This document shows, in pieces, positions 36,205 through 44,637 of a DNA stretch of 64,000 bases. Below the pieces are notes generated by a model. The model ran no database searches and was not told where the DNA came from. It saw only the letters and a list, made by a program, of their open reading frames with translations. The position numbers and the translations under genes were made by a program. This stretch comes from Paraperibacillus esterisolvens (GTDB lineage Bacteria > Bacillota > Bacilli > Bacillales > DSM-1321). The DNA lies in NCBI RefSeq assembly GCF_046237625.1, contig NZ_CP143545.1:1364001-1428000 (forward strand). Direction: 5' to 3'. Position 1 is the first letter of the stretch. Each line of letters begins with the position of its first letter.

Positions 36205-36852
36205 ATGGTGAAAATAGCGCCATCCATTCTATCAGCCGATTTTTCGAAGCTGGGTGAAGAAATAAAGGATGTAGAACAGGGAGGGGCGGATCTGATCCAT
36301 GTGGATGTGATGGATGGACATTTTGTTCCGAACATCACCATCGGCCCCCTGATAGTGGAGGCCATACGCCCGATCACGAAGCTTCCGCTTGATGTACACT
36401 TGATGATTGAGGATCCTGACCGGTACATCGAGGCTTTTGCCAATGCCGGTGCAGACTATATTACCGTTCATGCAGAAGCCTGCATACACCTCGACAGGAC
36501 TATTTCTTTCATTAAGTCCCTTGGAGTAAAAGCCGGGGTGGTCCTGAATCCTGCTACGCCTGTAGAAATGATACAGCATGTCCTCGAAGACGTTGATATG
36601 GTACTGCTCATGAGCGTGAACCCAGGGTTTGGCGGACAGTCCTTCATACCTCGTGTGCTCAAGAAAATTAAGCAGGTCAGGGAAATGGCAGACAATCTTG
36701 GCCGCCACTCCCTTGATATCGAGGTGGACGGCGGCGTAAACAAGGAAACAGCCCGCCTATGCATCGACCATGGTGCCACCATCTTAGTTGCTGGGTCGGC
36801 TGTTTATAATGAATCTGACCGCGCCAAAGCTATTGCTGTGCTGAAAGGTTAA
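36205..36852 (+). CDS. rpe: Ribulose-phosphate 3-epimerase
   Basis: 215 aa TIM barrel of the pentose phosphate pathway. Conserved segments: IAPSILSADF, HVDVMDGHFVPN, DVHLMIE, VNPGFGGQ and EVDGGVN. It starts 6 bp after rsgA and ends before a terminator that separates it from thiN. Confidence 0.96.
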   Translation: MVKIAPSILSADFSKLGEEIKDVEQGGADLIHVDVMDGHFVPNITIGPLIVEAIRPITKLPLDVHLMIEDPDRYIEAFANAGADYITVHAEACIHLDRTISFIKSLGVKAGVVLNPATPVEMIQHVLEDVDMVLLMSVNPGFGGQSFIPRVLKKIKQVREMADNLGRHSLDIEVDGGVNKETARLCIDHGATILVAGSAVYNESDRAKAIAVLKG

Positions 36853-36861
36853 TAATATTGT

Positions 36862-36888
36862 AAAGAGGCTGATGATCAGCCTCTTTTT
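36862..36888 (+). terminator. Terminator between rpe and thiN
   Basis: Stem AAAGAGGCTGA / TCAGCCTCTTT with a 3-nt TGA loop, followed by TT-C. The hairpin is strong but the T tail is short, so partial read-through into thiN is likely. Confidence 0.7.
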
Positions 36889-36904
36889 CATAGGGGGAAA
36901 ATCT

Positions 36905-37552
36905 TTGAAAATTTATATTCTGGCTGGAGGACCCATCCAATATGTCCCTGATCTGAATAAAATAAACGAAAGCGGCATAACCTGGGCTGGAGTCGACAGG
37001 GGAGTCCACCACCTGCTGTCGATGGGTATTGCCCCTTCAGAAGCATTTGGGGACTTCGATTCTGTGACTGAAGCTGAACTCAGCCTCATGCGCGGCAAGC
37101 TCGTACACCTTAACATGTATCCCGCTGAAAAGGACCAGACCGACCTTGAAATTGCGCTCGGGTGGGCAGCGGGGAAAAAGCCCGATGAAATTCTGTTGTT
37201 TGGCGCAACAGGAGGAAGAGCAGACCATTACCTGGGCAACATCCAGCTCCTTGCCCGCCATATCCAGGACGAACCGGGCACCAGAATCTGCATGATTGAT
37301 AAAACCAACCAGATCTTTGCCGCTAAACCCGGCAGCTATACATTGGTGAAGGAAGAGGATAAAAAATATATCTCTTTTATCCCCCTCACACCTGAGGTGA
37401 AAGCGATTACCCTGAAAGGATTCAAGTATCCTCTCGAAAACAGGAATATAAAGCTCGGGTCCACACTATGTATTAGTAATGAACTTCTGTATGAAGAAGG
37501 TACTTTTTCATTCAAGGAAGGCATATTATTGGTGGTAAGAAGCAGCGATTAA
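36905..37552 (+). CDS. thiN: Thiamine pyrophosphokinase
   Basis: 215 aa. Substrate motifs: the GVDRGVHHLLSMGI and GDFDSVTEAE region, EKDQTDLEIAL, and LLFGATGGRADHYLGN. It transfers pyrophosphate from ATP to thiamine. A TTG start at 36905 follows a GGGGG site and gives the family-like KIYILAGGP; an in-frame start at 36872 would fall inside the terminator hairpin and is rejected. Confidence 0.94.
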   Translation: MKIYILAGGPIQYVPDLNKINESGITWAGVDRGVHHLLSMGIAPSEAFGDFDSVTEAELSLMRGKLVHLNMYPAEKDQTDLEIALGWAAGKKPDEILLFGATGGRADHYLGNIQLLARHIQDEPGTRICMIDKTNQIFAAKPGSYTLVKEEDKKYISFIPLTPEVKAITLKGFKYPLENRNIKLGSTLCISNELLYEEGTFSFKEGILLVVRSSD

Positions 37553-37636
37553 ATCACTCTTATAAGAGTGGATATCTCTTCCTATATCCGCTAATAAGTT
37601 GAATAATCAGTGTGGAATTTTATGAGGAGGGGCTTT

Positions 37637-37717
37637 ATGAAATTTTATACGATTAAACTACCAAGATTCTTGGGCGGTTTGGTTAGAGCCTGTCTGGGAA
37701 TGTTCAAGAAAGAGTAG
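37637..37717 (+). CDS. spoVM: SpoVM, spore coat anchoring peptide
   Basis: A 26-residue peptide, MKFYTIKLPRFLGG then VRACLGMFKKE: the amphipathic helix that recognises the convex forespore membrane and recruits SpoIVA. It has an AGGAGGGG site 6 bp upstream and lies between thiN and rpmB as in B. subtilis. It differs from the B. subtilis peptide at a handful of positions. This is direct evidence that the organism is an endospore former. Confidence 0.95.
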   Translation: MKFYTIKLPRFLGGLVRACLGMFKKE

Positions 37718-37751
37718 TGTGCGCACTAATTAATTTATGATTCAATGGTGG

Positions 37752-37786
37752 ACACCCTCATGTAAGATAGATGAGGGTGTTTTTTC
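37752..37786 (+). terminator. Terminator after spoVM
   Basis: Stem ACACCCTCAT / ATGAGGGTGT, 9-nt loop, then TTTTTT. Confidence 0.9.
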
Positions 37787-37983
37787 CGTGGGGCAGGTGC
37801 AGGAGCTTTAGGAAAGCAGAAGATAACTTTAGACGGAAAAGAATAGCAGGTTTAGGAAATTCGCAGCGTTTTGGCTGAAAGGCCGACAGCAGGACTTATA
37901 TAGATGCTGTTATCCTTGTAGAGCCTCAGAAAATAGAGAGGATCAGCGTGAATTTTGTTAAATACTGCCCGGACGCAGCGGTT
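37787..37983. other. Spacer between spoVM terminator and repeat array
   Basis: About 200 bp with no gene, promoter or repeat that I can support. It leads directly into the ~21-bp repeat array. Confidence 0.5.
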
Positions 37984-38229
37984 TACTCTCGAAAAAAGGG
38001 AATTTACTCGCCGAACCGGGCGGTTTACTCGCTGGAAAAGGGAATTTACTCGCCGAACCGGGCGGTTTACTCGCGGAAAAGGGAATCTACTCGCCGAACC
38101 GGGCGGTTTACTCGCTGGAAAAGGGAACATACTCGCCAAAGCGAGCGCCTTACTCGCGGAAAAGGGAATCTACTCGCCGAACCGGGCGGTTTACTCGCGA
38201 AAAAAAGGGAATTAACTCGGCCGAGCCCA
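37984..38229 (+). repeat. Twelve-unit ~21-bp tandem repeat array, TACTCGC core
   Basis: Units begin at 37984, 38005, 38026, 38047, 38068, 38088, 38109, 38130, 38151, 38171, 38192 and 38214, a spacing of 20-22 bp. Two unit types alternate, giving a 42-bp higher-order repeat: TACTCGCCGAACCGGGCGGT and TACTCG(C/G)(T/C)GGAAAAGGGAA. The first type contains the inverted repeat AACCG-GG-CGGTT. The first unit is CTCTC and the last AACTCGG, so the edges are degenerate. There are no unique spacers, so it is not CRISPR. Because 42 is a multiple of 3 and the repeat lacks stops, long reading frames of 14-residue periodicity appear on both strands; I regard them as by-products. It lies between convergent spoVM and rpmB. 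Confidence 0.9.
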
Positions 38230-38259
38230 AAAAATGTCTGATTTCTACCAGGCTGCAGC

Positions 38260-38293
38260 ACCTGGTGAATGTCCTGGTCCGGATTCACCAGGT
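38260..38293. other. 11-bp hairpin between repeat array and rpmB terminator
   Basis: ACCTGGTGAAT (38260-38270) and ATTCACCAGGT (38283-38293) form a perfect stem with a 12-nt loop. No T run follows on either strand, so it is not a standard terminator; it could protect RNA 3' ends or be part of a repeat element. Confidence 0.5.
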
Positions 38294-38306
38294 TTATGCG
38301 GAAAAT

Positions 38307-38331
38307 AAAAAAAGGCACCCTGCTGGATGCC
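38307..38331 (-). terminator. Terminator of rpmB
   Basis: On the minus strand, GGCATCCAGCAGGGTGCC followed by seven T, directly after the rpmB stop codon. Confidence 0.85.
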
Positions 38332-38337
38332 GTCGTT

Positions 38338-38526
38338 TTATACGCGTTCTACTTTGCCTGATCTTAGAGCTCTTGCAGAAACGTATACACGTTTTGGTTT
38401 TCCGTCAACTAGAATACGAACCTTTTGAAGGTTAGCACCCCAAGTACGTTTGTTAGCGTTCATTGCGTGTGAGCGGCTGTTGCCGGAACGAGTTCCTTTG
38501 CCTGTGATTACACATTTACGTGCCAT
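38338..38526 (-). CDS. rpmB: Ribosomal protein L28
   Basis: 62 aa, the normal length: MARKCVITGKGTRSGNSRSH, then AMNANKRTWGANLQKVRI. Basic 50S protein. It is on the minus strand, divergent from yloU, as in B. subtilis. It has an AGGAGGGAATAAAAC ribosome site just upstream. The N-terminal part has one Cys (residue 5) and no CxxC, so it is the zinc-free form. Confidence 0.97.
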   Translation of the reverse strand: MARKCVITGKGTRSGNSRSHAMNANKRTWGANLQKVRILVDGKPKRVYVSARALRSGKVERV

Positions 38527-38660
38527 GTTTTATTCCCTCCTAACTACGAACATGCTTAAGTTAATTATAATTCTCTTAAGTCTTTAGAAACACTTTAATA
38601 ATTTAACATACATATAAGCAGAATGCAATAGTTCTGATAACTACTTTCAAGAAAAAACCC

Positions 38661-38692
38661 TTGACACACAGAACGGGGCCTTGCTTTATAAT
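38661..38692 (+). promoter_or_regulatory. Probable promoter of yloU-yloV
   Basis: TTGACA at 38661-38666. The best -10 is TTTATA (38685, 18 bp) or TATAAT (38687, 20 bp); the sequences overlap. It lies in the divergent gap between rpmB and yloU. Confidence 0.55.
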
Positions 38693-38783
38693 AGAGATGA
38701 GCATTGTTGGACTTTCAAATCTGTTGTTACTATAGTACAATGGTCTGTAGCTAATGAGTTTTTCTCAGGAAGGGGAAGATACT

Positions 38784-39146
38784 ATGTCCATAGAGTTAAA
38801 TAATAAGTTCGGTCAAATAGATATATCCAATGACGTGATTGCCACCATTGCGGGCGGAGCGGCGATAGACTGTTATGGGATCGTGGGTATGGCTTCCAAG
38901 AAACAGTTAAAAGATGGAATAGCTGAGATACTCCGCAGAGAGAACTTTACAAAGGGAGTTATTGTACGTCAGGAGAATGAACAGGTTCATATTGATATGT
39001 ACATAATCGTCAGCTATGGCACGAAAATCTCTGAAATAGCTCATAATGTTCAATCAAAAGTAAAGTACACCCTGGACAAAACAATGGGTCTGGAAGTCGA
39101 TTCCGTTAATATTTTTGTACAGGGAGTTCGTGTAACGAACCCTTAG
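38784..39146 (+). CDS. yloU: YloU, Asp23-family envelope stress protein
   Basis: 120 aa DUF322/Asp23 protein: GQIDISNDVIATIAGGAAIDCYGIVGMASKK is the family signature. Its exact role is not established; it is almost always found upstream of yloV and may link the FakA-like kinase to the envelope or lipid status (inference). The frame is open 10 codons upstream, but the start at 38784 has an AGGAAGGGG site and the conserved MSIELNNKFG. Confidence 0.92.
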   Translation: MSIELNNKFGQIDISNDVIATIAGGAAIDCYGIVGMASKKQLKDGIAEILRRENFTKGVIVRQENEQVHIDMYIIVSYGTKISEIAHNVQSKVKYTLDKTMGLEVDSVNIFVQGVRVTNP

Positions 39147-39162
39147 TAAGGAGGAAACATTC

Positions 39163-40836
39163 GTGTCAATTACTAGCTTAGATGGAAAACGTTTCGCCGA
39201 GATGGTGCTTAAAGGGGCCAATAACCTTACGGCAAATGCAAACTATGTGGACGCATTGAACGTTTTCCCTGTTCCTGATGGGGATACTGGTACCAATATG
39301 AACCTGTCCATGACGTCAGGTGCAAAAGAAGTGAAAAATAATGTTCAGGACCATATCGGAAAAGTGGGAAATGCCCTTGCGAAAGGCCTTCTTATGGGAG
39401 CCCGGGGAAACTCCGGAGTTATCCTTTCCCAGCTGTTCCGCGGTTTTGCTAAATCAATAGAAGGCAAGCCATTCATCAACAGCAAGGAGTTCGCCTCTGC
39501 ATTCGAGGCGGGAGTTGAGACTGCCTATAAGGCTGTCATGAAGCCGGTCGAAGGTACAATCCTTACTGTTGCAAAGGACGCAGCCCGTGCAGCGGTTTCT
39601 TCTGCAAAGGAAAATGAAGATATGGTGACCGTGATGGAGCATACCGTCAAGGAAGCAAGGGCTTCTTTGAACAGGACTCCTGATCTTCTGCCGGTACTGA
39701 AGGAAGTAGGCGTGGTAGACAGCGGCGGTCAGGGGCTTCTTTTCGTTTATGAAGGATTCCTTGCTGAAATGAAAGGTGAGGAAATTGAAGGCACTCCTCA
39801 CTCGCATGCGACCATGGACGAGCTGGTCAGCGCAGAACACCATAAATCTGTTCAGGGACATATCAATACTGCTGATATAGAATTCGGCTACTGCACAGAG
39901 TTCATGGTCAAGTTTGAGGATGACAAGCTTTCAAAGAATCCATTCTCTGAAGAGGATTTCCGGAACCATTTAAGCGGATATGGCGATTCCCTGCTAGTTG
40001 TCTCGGATGAGGAAATAGTGAAAGTTCACATTCACTCGGAACAGCCTGGTGAGTGCCTGTCTTATGGACAGAACTTCGGAAGCCTGATTAAAATTAAGAT
40101 TGATAACATGCGCCAGCAGCACGAATCCATCGTGGGTGAAACACATAACGACCTTTTAAGGAAGGCACCTCTTGAGAAAGAGGAATTCGGTGTCGTCGCA
40201 GTTGCCATGGGTTCAGGTATCCGCGATCTCTTCAAAAGCATCGGTGCTAAGTCGGTGATTGAGGGCGGACAGACCATGAATCCGAGCACAGAGGATATTC
40301 TTCAGGCCATTAAGGAAGCCAACGCTAGAAATATCATTCTCCTTCCCAACAACAAGAATATCATCATGGCAGCCCAGCAGGCGGCAGAGGTTGCTGAAGA
40401 GAATGTTATTGTCATCCCTTCTAAAACAGTGCCGCAGGGAATGACAGCACTGCTTGCCTTCAATCCAGCATCTTCAGTTTCGGAAAATGAAGTTAATATG
40501 AATGAAGCTCTAGGCCACGTGAAGACAGGTCAGATCACTTACGCAGTAAGAGATACACAAATAGACGGCCTCGATATTTCAACGGGAGATTTCATGGGGA
40601 TTGCAGAGGGTAAAATCACTGTCAAGAACCAGGATAAGCTGCAGGCAGCTAAGGAACTTCTTGCTTCCATGCTTGATGCCGATGCCGAGATTCTGACCAT
40701 CATTTACGGTGAAGAAACAAATGAGGAAGAAGTTAAAGAAATCCAGGGCTATTGCGAGGATCTTTTTGAAGATTTGGAAGTGGAAGTGCACAATGGAAAA
40801 CAGCCGCTCTATCCATTTATCTTCTCCGTTGAATAA
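39163..40836 (+). CDS. fakA: FakA-like fatty acid kinase catalytic subunit (YloV)
   Basis: 557 aa. N-terminal DhaL ATP-binding domain with NVFPVPDGDTGTNMNLS and GARGNSGVILSQLFRG, then a central domain and a C-terminal DegV-like domain (from about residue 340). With a FakB acyl-binding partner (not in this window) it phosphorylates exogenous fatty acids for PlsX/PlsY phospholipid synthesis. GTG start with AAGGAGG, 16 bp after yloU. Confidence 0.93.
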   Translation: MSITSLDGKRFAEMVLKGANNLTANANYVDALNVFPVPDGDTGTNMNLSMTSGAKEVKNNVQDHIGKVGNALAKGLLMGARGNSGVILSQLFRGFAKSIEGKPFINSKEFASAFEAGVETAYKAVMKPVEGTILTVAKDAARAAVSSAKENEDMVTVMEHTVKEARASLNRTPDLLPVLKEVGVVDSGGQGLLFVYEGFLAEMKGEEIEGTPHSHATMDELVSAEHHKSVQGHINTADIEFGYCTEFMVKFEDDKLSKNPFSEEDFRNHLSGYGDSLLVVSDEEIVKVHIHSEQPGECLSYGQNFGSLIKIKIDNMRQQHESIVGETHNDLLRKAPLEKEEFGVVAVAMGSGIRDLFKSIGAKSVIEGGQTMNPSTEDILQAIKEANARNIILLPNNKNIIMAAQQAAEVAEENVIVIPSKTVPQGMTALLAFNPASSVSENEVNMNEALGHVKTGQITYAVRDTQIDGLDISTGDFMGIAEGKITVKNQDKLQAAKELLASMLDADAEILTIIYGEETNEEEVKEIQGYCEDLFEDLEVEVHNGKQPLYPFIFSVE

Positions 40837-40867
40837 ATGCTTACTGGCATGATATGATTTTAAGCGG

Positions 40868-40896
40868 GACTGGCTCTACCTGGGCCAGTTCTTTTC
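40868..40896 (+). terminator. Probable terminator after yloV
   Basis: Short stem ACTGGC / GCCAGT with a pyrimidine-rich tail (TCTTTTCT). Confidence 0.5.
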
Positions 40897-40986
40897 TATG
40901 TGTAAAAAGCTTTTCTAATTCCTCTTTTTCCGTTATGCTTTTCTTGCCGTATTATTTAAAATAACTGTCTCTGGGAGGAAACCAGA

Positions 40987-41649
40987 ATGAAATATAAAAG
41001 TGTGTTTGACATTATTGGACCGATTATGATCGGCCCTTCGAGTTCACATACTGCAGGAGCCGCCAGGATCGGAAGGATGGCTCGCAGCCTGTTCGGCCGG
41101 GAGCCCAAGTGGGCAGAAATCTCTTTTTACGGCTCATTTGCCAAGACATATAAGGGCCATGGAACGGACGTGGCTGTGGTCGGCGGACTGCTGGACTTCG
41201 ATACCTTCGATGAACGCATCATTGAAGCCCTGGACCTTGCAGCGGAAAAAGGGATGAAAATCAGTTTCAGCGAAGAAGAGGAGATTACCGAACATCCCAA
41301 TACGGCGAGAATCCGCATCGGTGATGAGGATGGCGAACTCGAGCTTGTCGGCATTTCGATCGGCGGAGGAAAAATTGAAATCATAGAGCTAAATGGATTT
41401 GAATTGAAGCTGACCGGACATGACCCTGCAATCCTTGTGGTTCATGAAGACCGGTTCGGGGCGATCGCTGCAGTAGCCGCTGTCCTGGCCAAGCATAAAA
41501 TCAATATTGCCCATATGGATGTTTCCCGTAAGGAAAAAGGGAAAATGGCGTTAATGACGATTGAAGTGGATCAAAATATTGATATAGTGGTAATGGATGA
41601 AATAAAAGCGCTTCCAAATATAACAAATGTAACTAAAATTGTGGATTAA
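40987..41649 (+). CDS. sdaAB: L-serine dehydratase, beta subunit
   Basis: 220 aa. Starts with the SDH beta motif FDIIGPIMIGPSSSHTAGAARIG and ends with an ACT domain (about residues 147-220, HEDRFGAIAAVAAVLAKHKINIAHM), a likely serine-sensing module. With SdaAA it deaminates serine to pyruvate. It has a GGGAGG site and is 13 bp upstream of sdaAA. Confidence 0.96.
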   Translation: MKYKSVFDIIGPIMIGPSSSHTAGAARIGRMARSLFGREPKWAEISFYGSFAKTYKGHGTDVAVVGGLLDFDTFDERIIEALDLAAEKGMKISFSEEEEITEHPNTARIRIGDEDGELELVGISIGGGKIEIIELNGFELKLTGHDPAILVVHEDRFGAIAAVAAVLAKHKINIAHMDVSRKEKGKMALMTIEVDQNIDIVVMDEIKALPNITNVTKIVD

Positions 41650-41662
41650 GAGAGGTAGCCAT

Positions 41663-42553
41663 ATGTTCAGGAACGTTGCAGAATTAGTGGAGCTGGCAGA
41701 AAGCCAGGGGAAAAAGATTTCACATATAATGATTGAACAGGAAATGCAGGTAACCGGAAGGACAAGGGATGAAATCGTCGGATTGATGGATAAAAACCTG
41801 GAAGTCATGGAGAGGGCGATTGAAAAGGGTCTGAATGGAGTGAAGTCCCATTCTGGCCTGACTGGCGGAGATGCGGTCCTTATGCAGGAATACATTAAGA
41901 AGGGGAATTTTCTCTCGGGAGAAGTCCTCCTGGATGCAGTCAGCAAGGCGGTTGCGACTAATGAAGTGAATGCTGCGATGGGAACAATCTGCGCCACTCC
42001 GACCGCCGGGTCTGCCGGGGTTGTGCCAGGTACCTTGTTTGCTGTGAAGAACAAACTGAATCCAACCCGGGAACAAATGATTGAATTTTTATTCACCTCT
42101 GGGGCGTTTGGATTTGTTGTAGCAAATAATGCTTCCATCTCAGGGGCAGCGGGCGGCTGCCAGGCCGAAGTCGGCTCGGCTGCCGGCATGGCTGCAGCAG
42201 CCATTGTCGAGCTTGCCGGCGGTACACCTTCGCAGAGTGCCGAGGCAATGGCAATCACGCTCAAGAATATGCTGGGGCTTGTATGTGACCCGGTAGCGGG
42301 ACTTGTTGAAGTGCCTTGTGTTAAAAGAAATGCCATGGGAGCAGCCAATGCCATGGTGGCTGCCGATATGGCACTTGCCGGGATCACAAGCCGCATCCCA
42401 TGTGATGAAGTGATATCGGCAATGTATAAAATCGGCCTTTCCATGCCTTCTGCGCTCCGTGAAACGGCGCTTGGCGGCCTTGCCGCGACTCCGACCGGAC
42501 GGGAGCTGGAAGCTAAAATCTTTGGAATTTCATTGGAAGAGAAGAAAAAGTGA
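41663..42553 (+). CDS. sdaAA: L-serine dehydratase, alpha subunit
   Basis: 296 aa iron-sulfur subunit. Likely cluster cysteines lie in GTICATPTAGSAG, GGCQAEVG and LVCDPVAGLVEVPC. The N-terminus MFRNVAELVELAES fits the family; an upstream in-frame ATG at 41639 lies inside sdaAB and is not used here. It overlaps recG by 4 bp. Confidence 0.96.
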   Translation: MFRNVAELVELAESQGKKISHIMIEQEMQVTGRTRDEIVGLMDKNLEVMERAIEKGLNGVKSHSGLTGGDAVLMQEYIKKGNFLSGEVLLDAVSKAVATNEVNAAMGTICATPTAGSAGVVPGTLFAVKNKLNPTREQMIEFLFTSGAFGFVVANNASISGAAGGCQAEVGSAAGMAAAAIVELAGGTPSQSAEAMAITLKNMLGLVCDPVAGLVEVPCVKRNAMGAANAMVAADMALAGITSRIPCDEVISAMYKIGLSMPSALRETALGGLAATPTGRELEAKIFGISLEEKKK

Positions 42554-44598
42554 ACGATTTAACCAAGCTTCCTGTTAACACGGTCAAAGGGATAGGGGAG
42601 GAAACAGCAGCCCAATTGAATGACATGCAGATTTACAGTGTTATGGACCTCTTTGAGCATTTTCCGTATCGTTATGAGGATTACCGCTTGAAGGACCTGG
42701 CGGAAGTAGAGCATGAAGAGAGGGCAACTGTGGAAGGGGTCGTGCACAGCGAGCCTTCTCTTGTTTATTTTGGGAAGAAAAAATCAAGGCTGACACTCCG
42801 CATTTTAGTCGGGCGCTATTTGATTACCGGAATCTTCTTCAATCAGCCCTATCTGAAGAAGAAGTTTTCCATCGGGCAGCAAATCACGGTAACTGGAAAG
42901 TGGGACAAGCATCGCCAGACAATTACCATTACCGAGCATTCGGCAGGGACTGCAGAACGGGATCATAACTTTGAACCGGTGTATGCCGTCAAGGGTGAAC
43001 TGAGTGTCAAAAGCCTCCGGCGCTACCTGGGGGCTGCATTTAATGAATTTGGCCATGAAATCCAGGAAATCCTGCCTCTGGAACTTTTATCAGAATATAA
43101 GCTTTTGCCGCGGAAGGATGCGTTCCGGGCCCTTCATTTTCCGGCAGATGAGAGAGACTTAAAACATTCAAGGCGCAGAATCGTTTATGAAGAATTTCTT
43201 TTATTTCAGCTGAAGATGCAGGCAATCCGGAAAGTGCAGCGTGAACAGTCACAGGGAATGAGGCAGGATTACAAACTTGAACGGTTAAAGGCATTCATTG
43301 AGAGCCTGCCCTTTCCTCTCACAGGTGCCCAAAAACGGGTGGTGAACGAAATCCTTACCGATATGAAGTCGCCTTACCGGATGAACAGGCTGCTTCAGGG
43401 AGATGTAGGTTCGGGCAAGACAGTCGTTTCAGCTGTCGCTTTGTTTGCTTCCCACAGTGCGGGTTATCAGGGTGCACTCATGGTGCCGACAGAAATCCTG
43501 GCAGAACAGCATGCATCCTCCCTTTACGAAATGCTGAATCCGCATGGCATCGAAATAGCCCTGCTGACTTCCTCCGTCAAAGGCAAGAGGAGAAGAGAAA
43601 TTCTTGAACGCCTGGCTTCTGGTGAGATTCATATTTTAATAGGAACCCATGCACTTATCCAGGACGAAGTGAACTTCCACAGCCTTGGTCTTGTTATTAC
43701 AGATGAACAGCACCGCTTTGGAGTGGAACAGAGACGGATCCTTCGTGAAAAAGGAGAAAGCCCTGATGTGCTGTTCATGACGGCTACCCCGATACCAAGA
43801 ACATTGGCGATTACTGCCTTCGGCGAAATGGACGTATCCATCATAGATGAAATGCCGGCGGGGAGGAAAAAGATTGAAACATACTGGACCAAGCATGATA
43901 CATTGGACCGGGTCCTTGCCTTTGTTGAAAAAGAACTGAGAATGGGGCGTCAGGCGTATGTCATCTGCCCGCTCATCGAGGAGTCAGAAAAGTTGGATCT
44001 GCAGAACGCGCTCGATGTCCACGGGACGCTGACACAGTACTTCGGAGGACGCTTTTCTGTCGGATTAATGCACGGTAAGCTCCCTGCTTCTGAAAAAGAT
44101 GAGGTTATGCGGGATTTCAGCCAAAACAACCTTCAAATCCTTGTGTCGACTACCGTTGTCGAGGTAGGGGTGAATGTACCTAATGCAACCGTCATGGTCA
44201 TTTATGATGCGGAGCGGTTTGGGCTCTCGCAGCTTCACCAGCTGCGGGGCAGGGTTGGTCGGGGCAGTGACCAGTCCTATTGCATCCTGATCGCCGACCC
44301 GAAGAATGAAGTGGGCAAGGAACGCATGAAAATCATGTCAGAAACCAATGATGGTTTCGTCCTGTCTGAAAAAGATCTTGAATTAAGAGGGCCTGGAGAT
44401 TTCTTCGGGAAAAAGCAGAGCGGTGTACCCGAGTTCAAAATGGCCGATATGATCCATGATTACCGGGCACTTGAAGTCGCCAGGAATGATGCGGTAACGA
44501 TGATCAATTCCGACGCTTTCTGGCAGGAAGACCAATACTCACATCTGAGGGAATCCCTGAGAAAGGCAGGAGTGCTTTCTGGGGATAAATTGGATTAA
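42550..44598 (+). CDS. recG: ATP-dependent DNA helicase RecG
   Basis: 682 aa, the same length as B. subtilis RecG. N-terminal wedge/OB domain, Walker A GDVGSGKTVV (about residue 284), DEQH box in ITDEQHRFG, and the C-terminal helicase domain with QLRGRVGRG. It reverses stalled forks and processes recombination branches. GTG start overlapping the sdaAA stop. A bidirectional terminator follows. Confidence 0.96.
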   Translation: MNDLTKLPVNTVKGIGEETAAQLNDMQIYSVMDLFEHFPYRYEDYRLKDLAEVEHEERATVEGVVHSEPSLVYFGKKKSRLTLRILVGRYLITGIFFNQPYLKKKFSIGQQITVTGKWDKHRQTITITEHSAGTAERDHNFEPVYAVKGELSVKSLRRYLGAAFNEFGHEIQEILPLELLSEYKLLPRKDAFRALHFPADERDLKHSRRRIVYEEFLLFQLKMQAIRKVQREQSQGMRQDYKLERLKAFIESLPFPLTGAQKRVVNEILTDMKSPYRMNRLLQGDVGSGKTVVSAVALFASHSAGYQGALMVPTEILAEQHASSLYEMLNPHGIEIALLTSSVKGKRRREILERLASGEIHILIGTHALIQDEVNFHSLGLVITDEQHRFGVEQRRILREKGESPDVLFMTATPIPRTLAITAFGEMDVSIIDEMPAGRKKIETYWTKHDTLDRVLAFVEKELRMGRQAYVICPLIEESEKLDLQNALDVHGTLTQYFGGRFSVGLMHGKLPASEKDEVMRDFSQNNLQILVSTTVVEVGVNVPNATVMVIYDAERFGLSQLHQLRGRVGRGSDQSYCILIADPKNEVGKERMKIMSETNDGFVLSEKDLELRGPGDFFGKKQSGVPEFKMADMIHDYRALEVARNDAVTMINSDAFWQEDQYSHLRESLRKAGVLSGDKLD

Positions 44599-44637
44599 AA
44601 AACGGCTGAACCCGTCCTTGCGGGCCAGCCGTTTTTT
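44597..44637. terminator. Bidirectional terminator between recG and galM
   Basis: AAAAAACGGCTG ... CAGCCGTTTTTT, with an inner CCCG/CGGG pair. A run on one side and T run on the other serve both convergent genes. Confidence 0.85.

Noticed and set aside
37984..38229. CRISPR array
   Set aside because: Units are contiguous and near-identical with no unique spacers, and no cas genes are in the window.
37852..38318. Several overlapping long reading frames on both strands (about 83-97 codons each)
   Set aside because: All arise from the 42-bp repeat, which lacks stops in most frames. They have 14-residue periodicity, no convincing ribosome sites, and overlap each other.
41551..42444. 297-codon minus-strand frame over sdaAA
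   Set aside because: Antisense to a well-supported gene; composition is an Ala/Ser-rich shadow.
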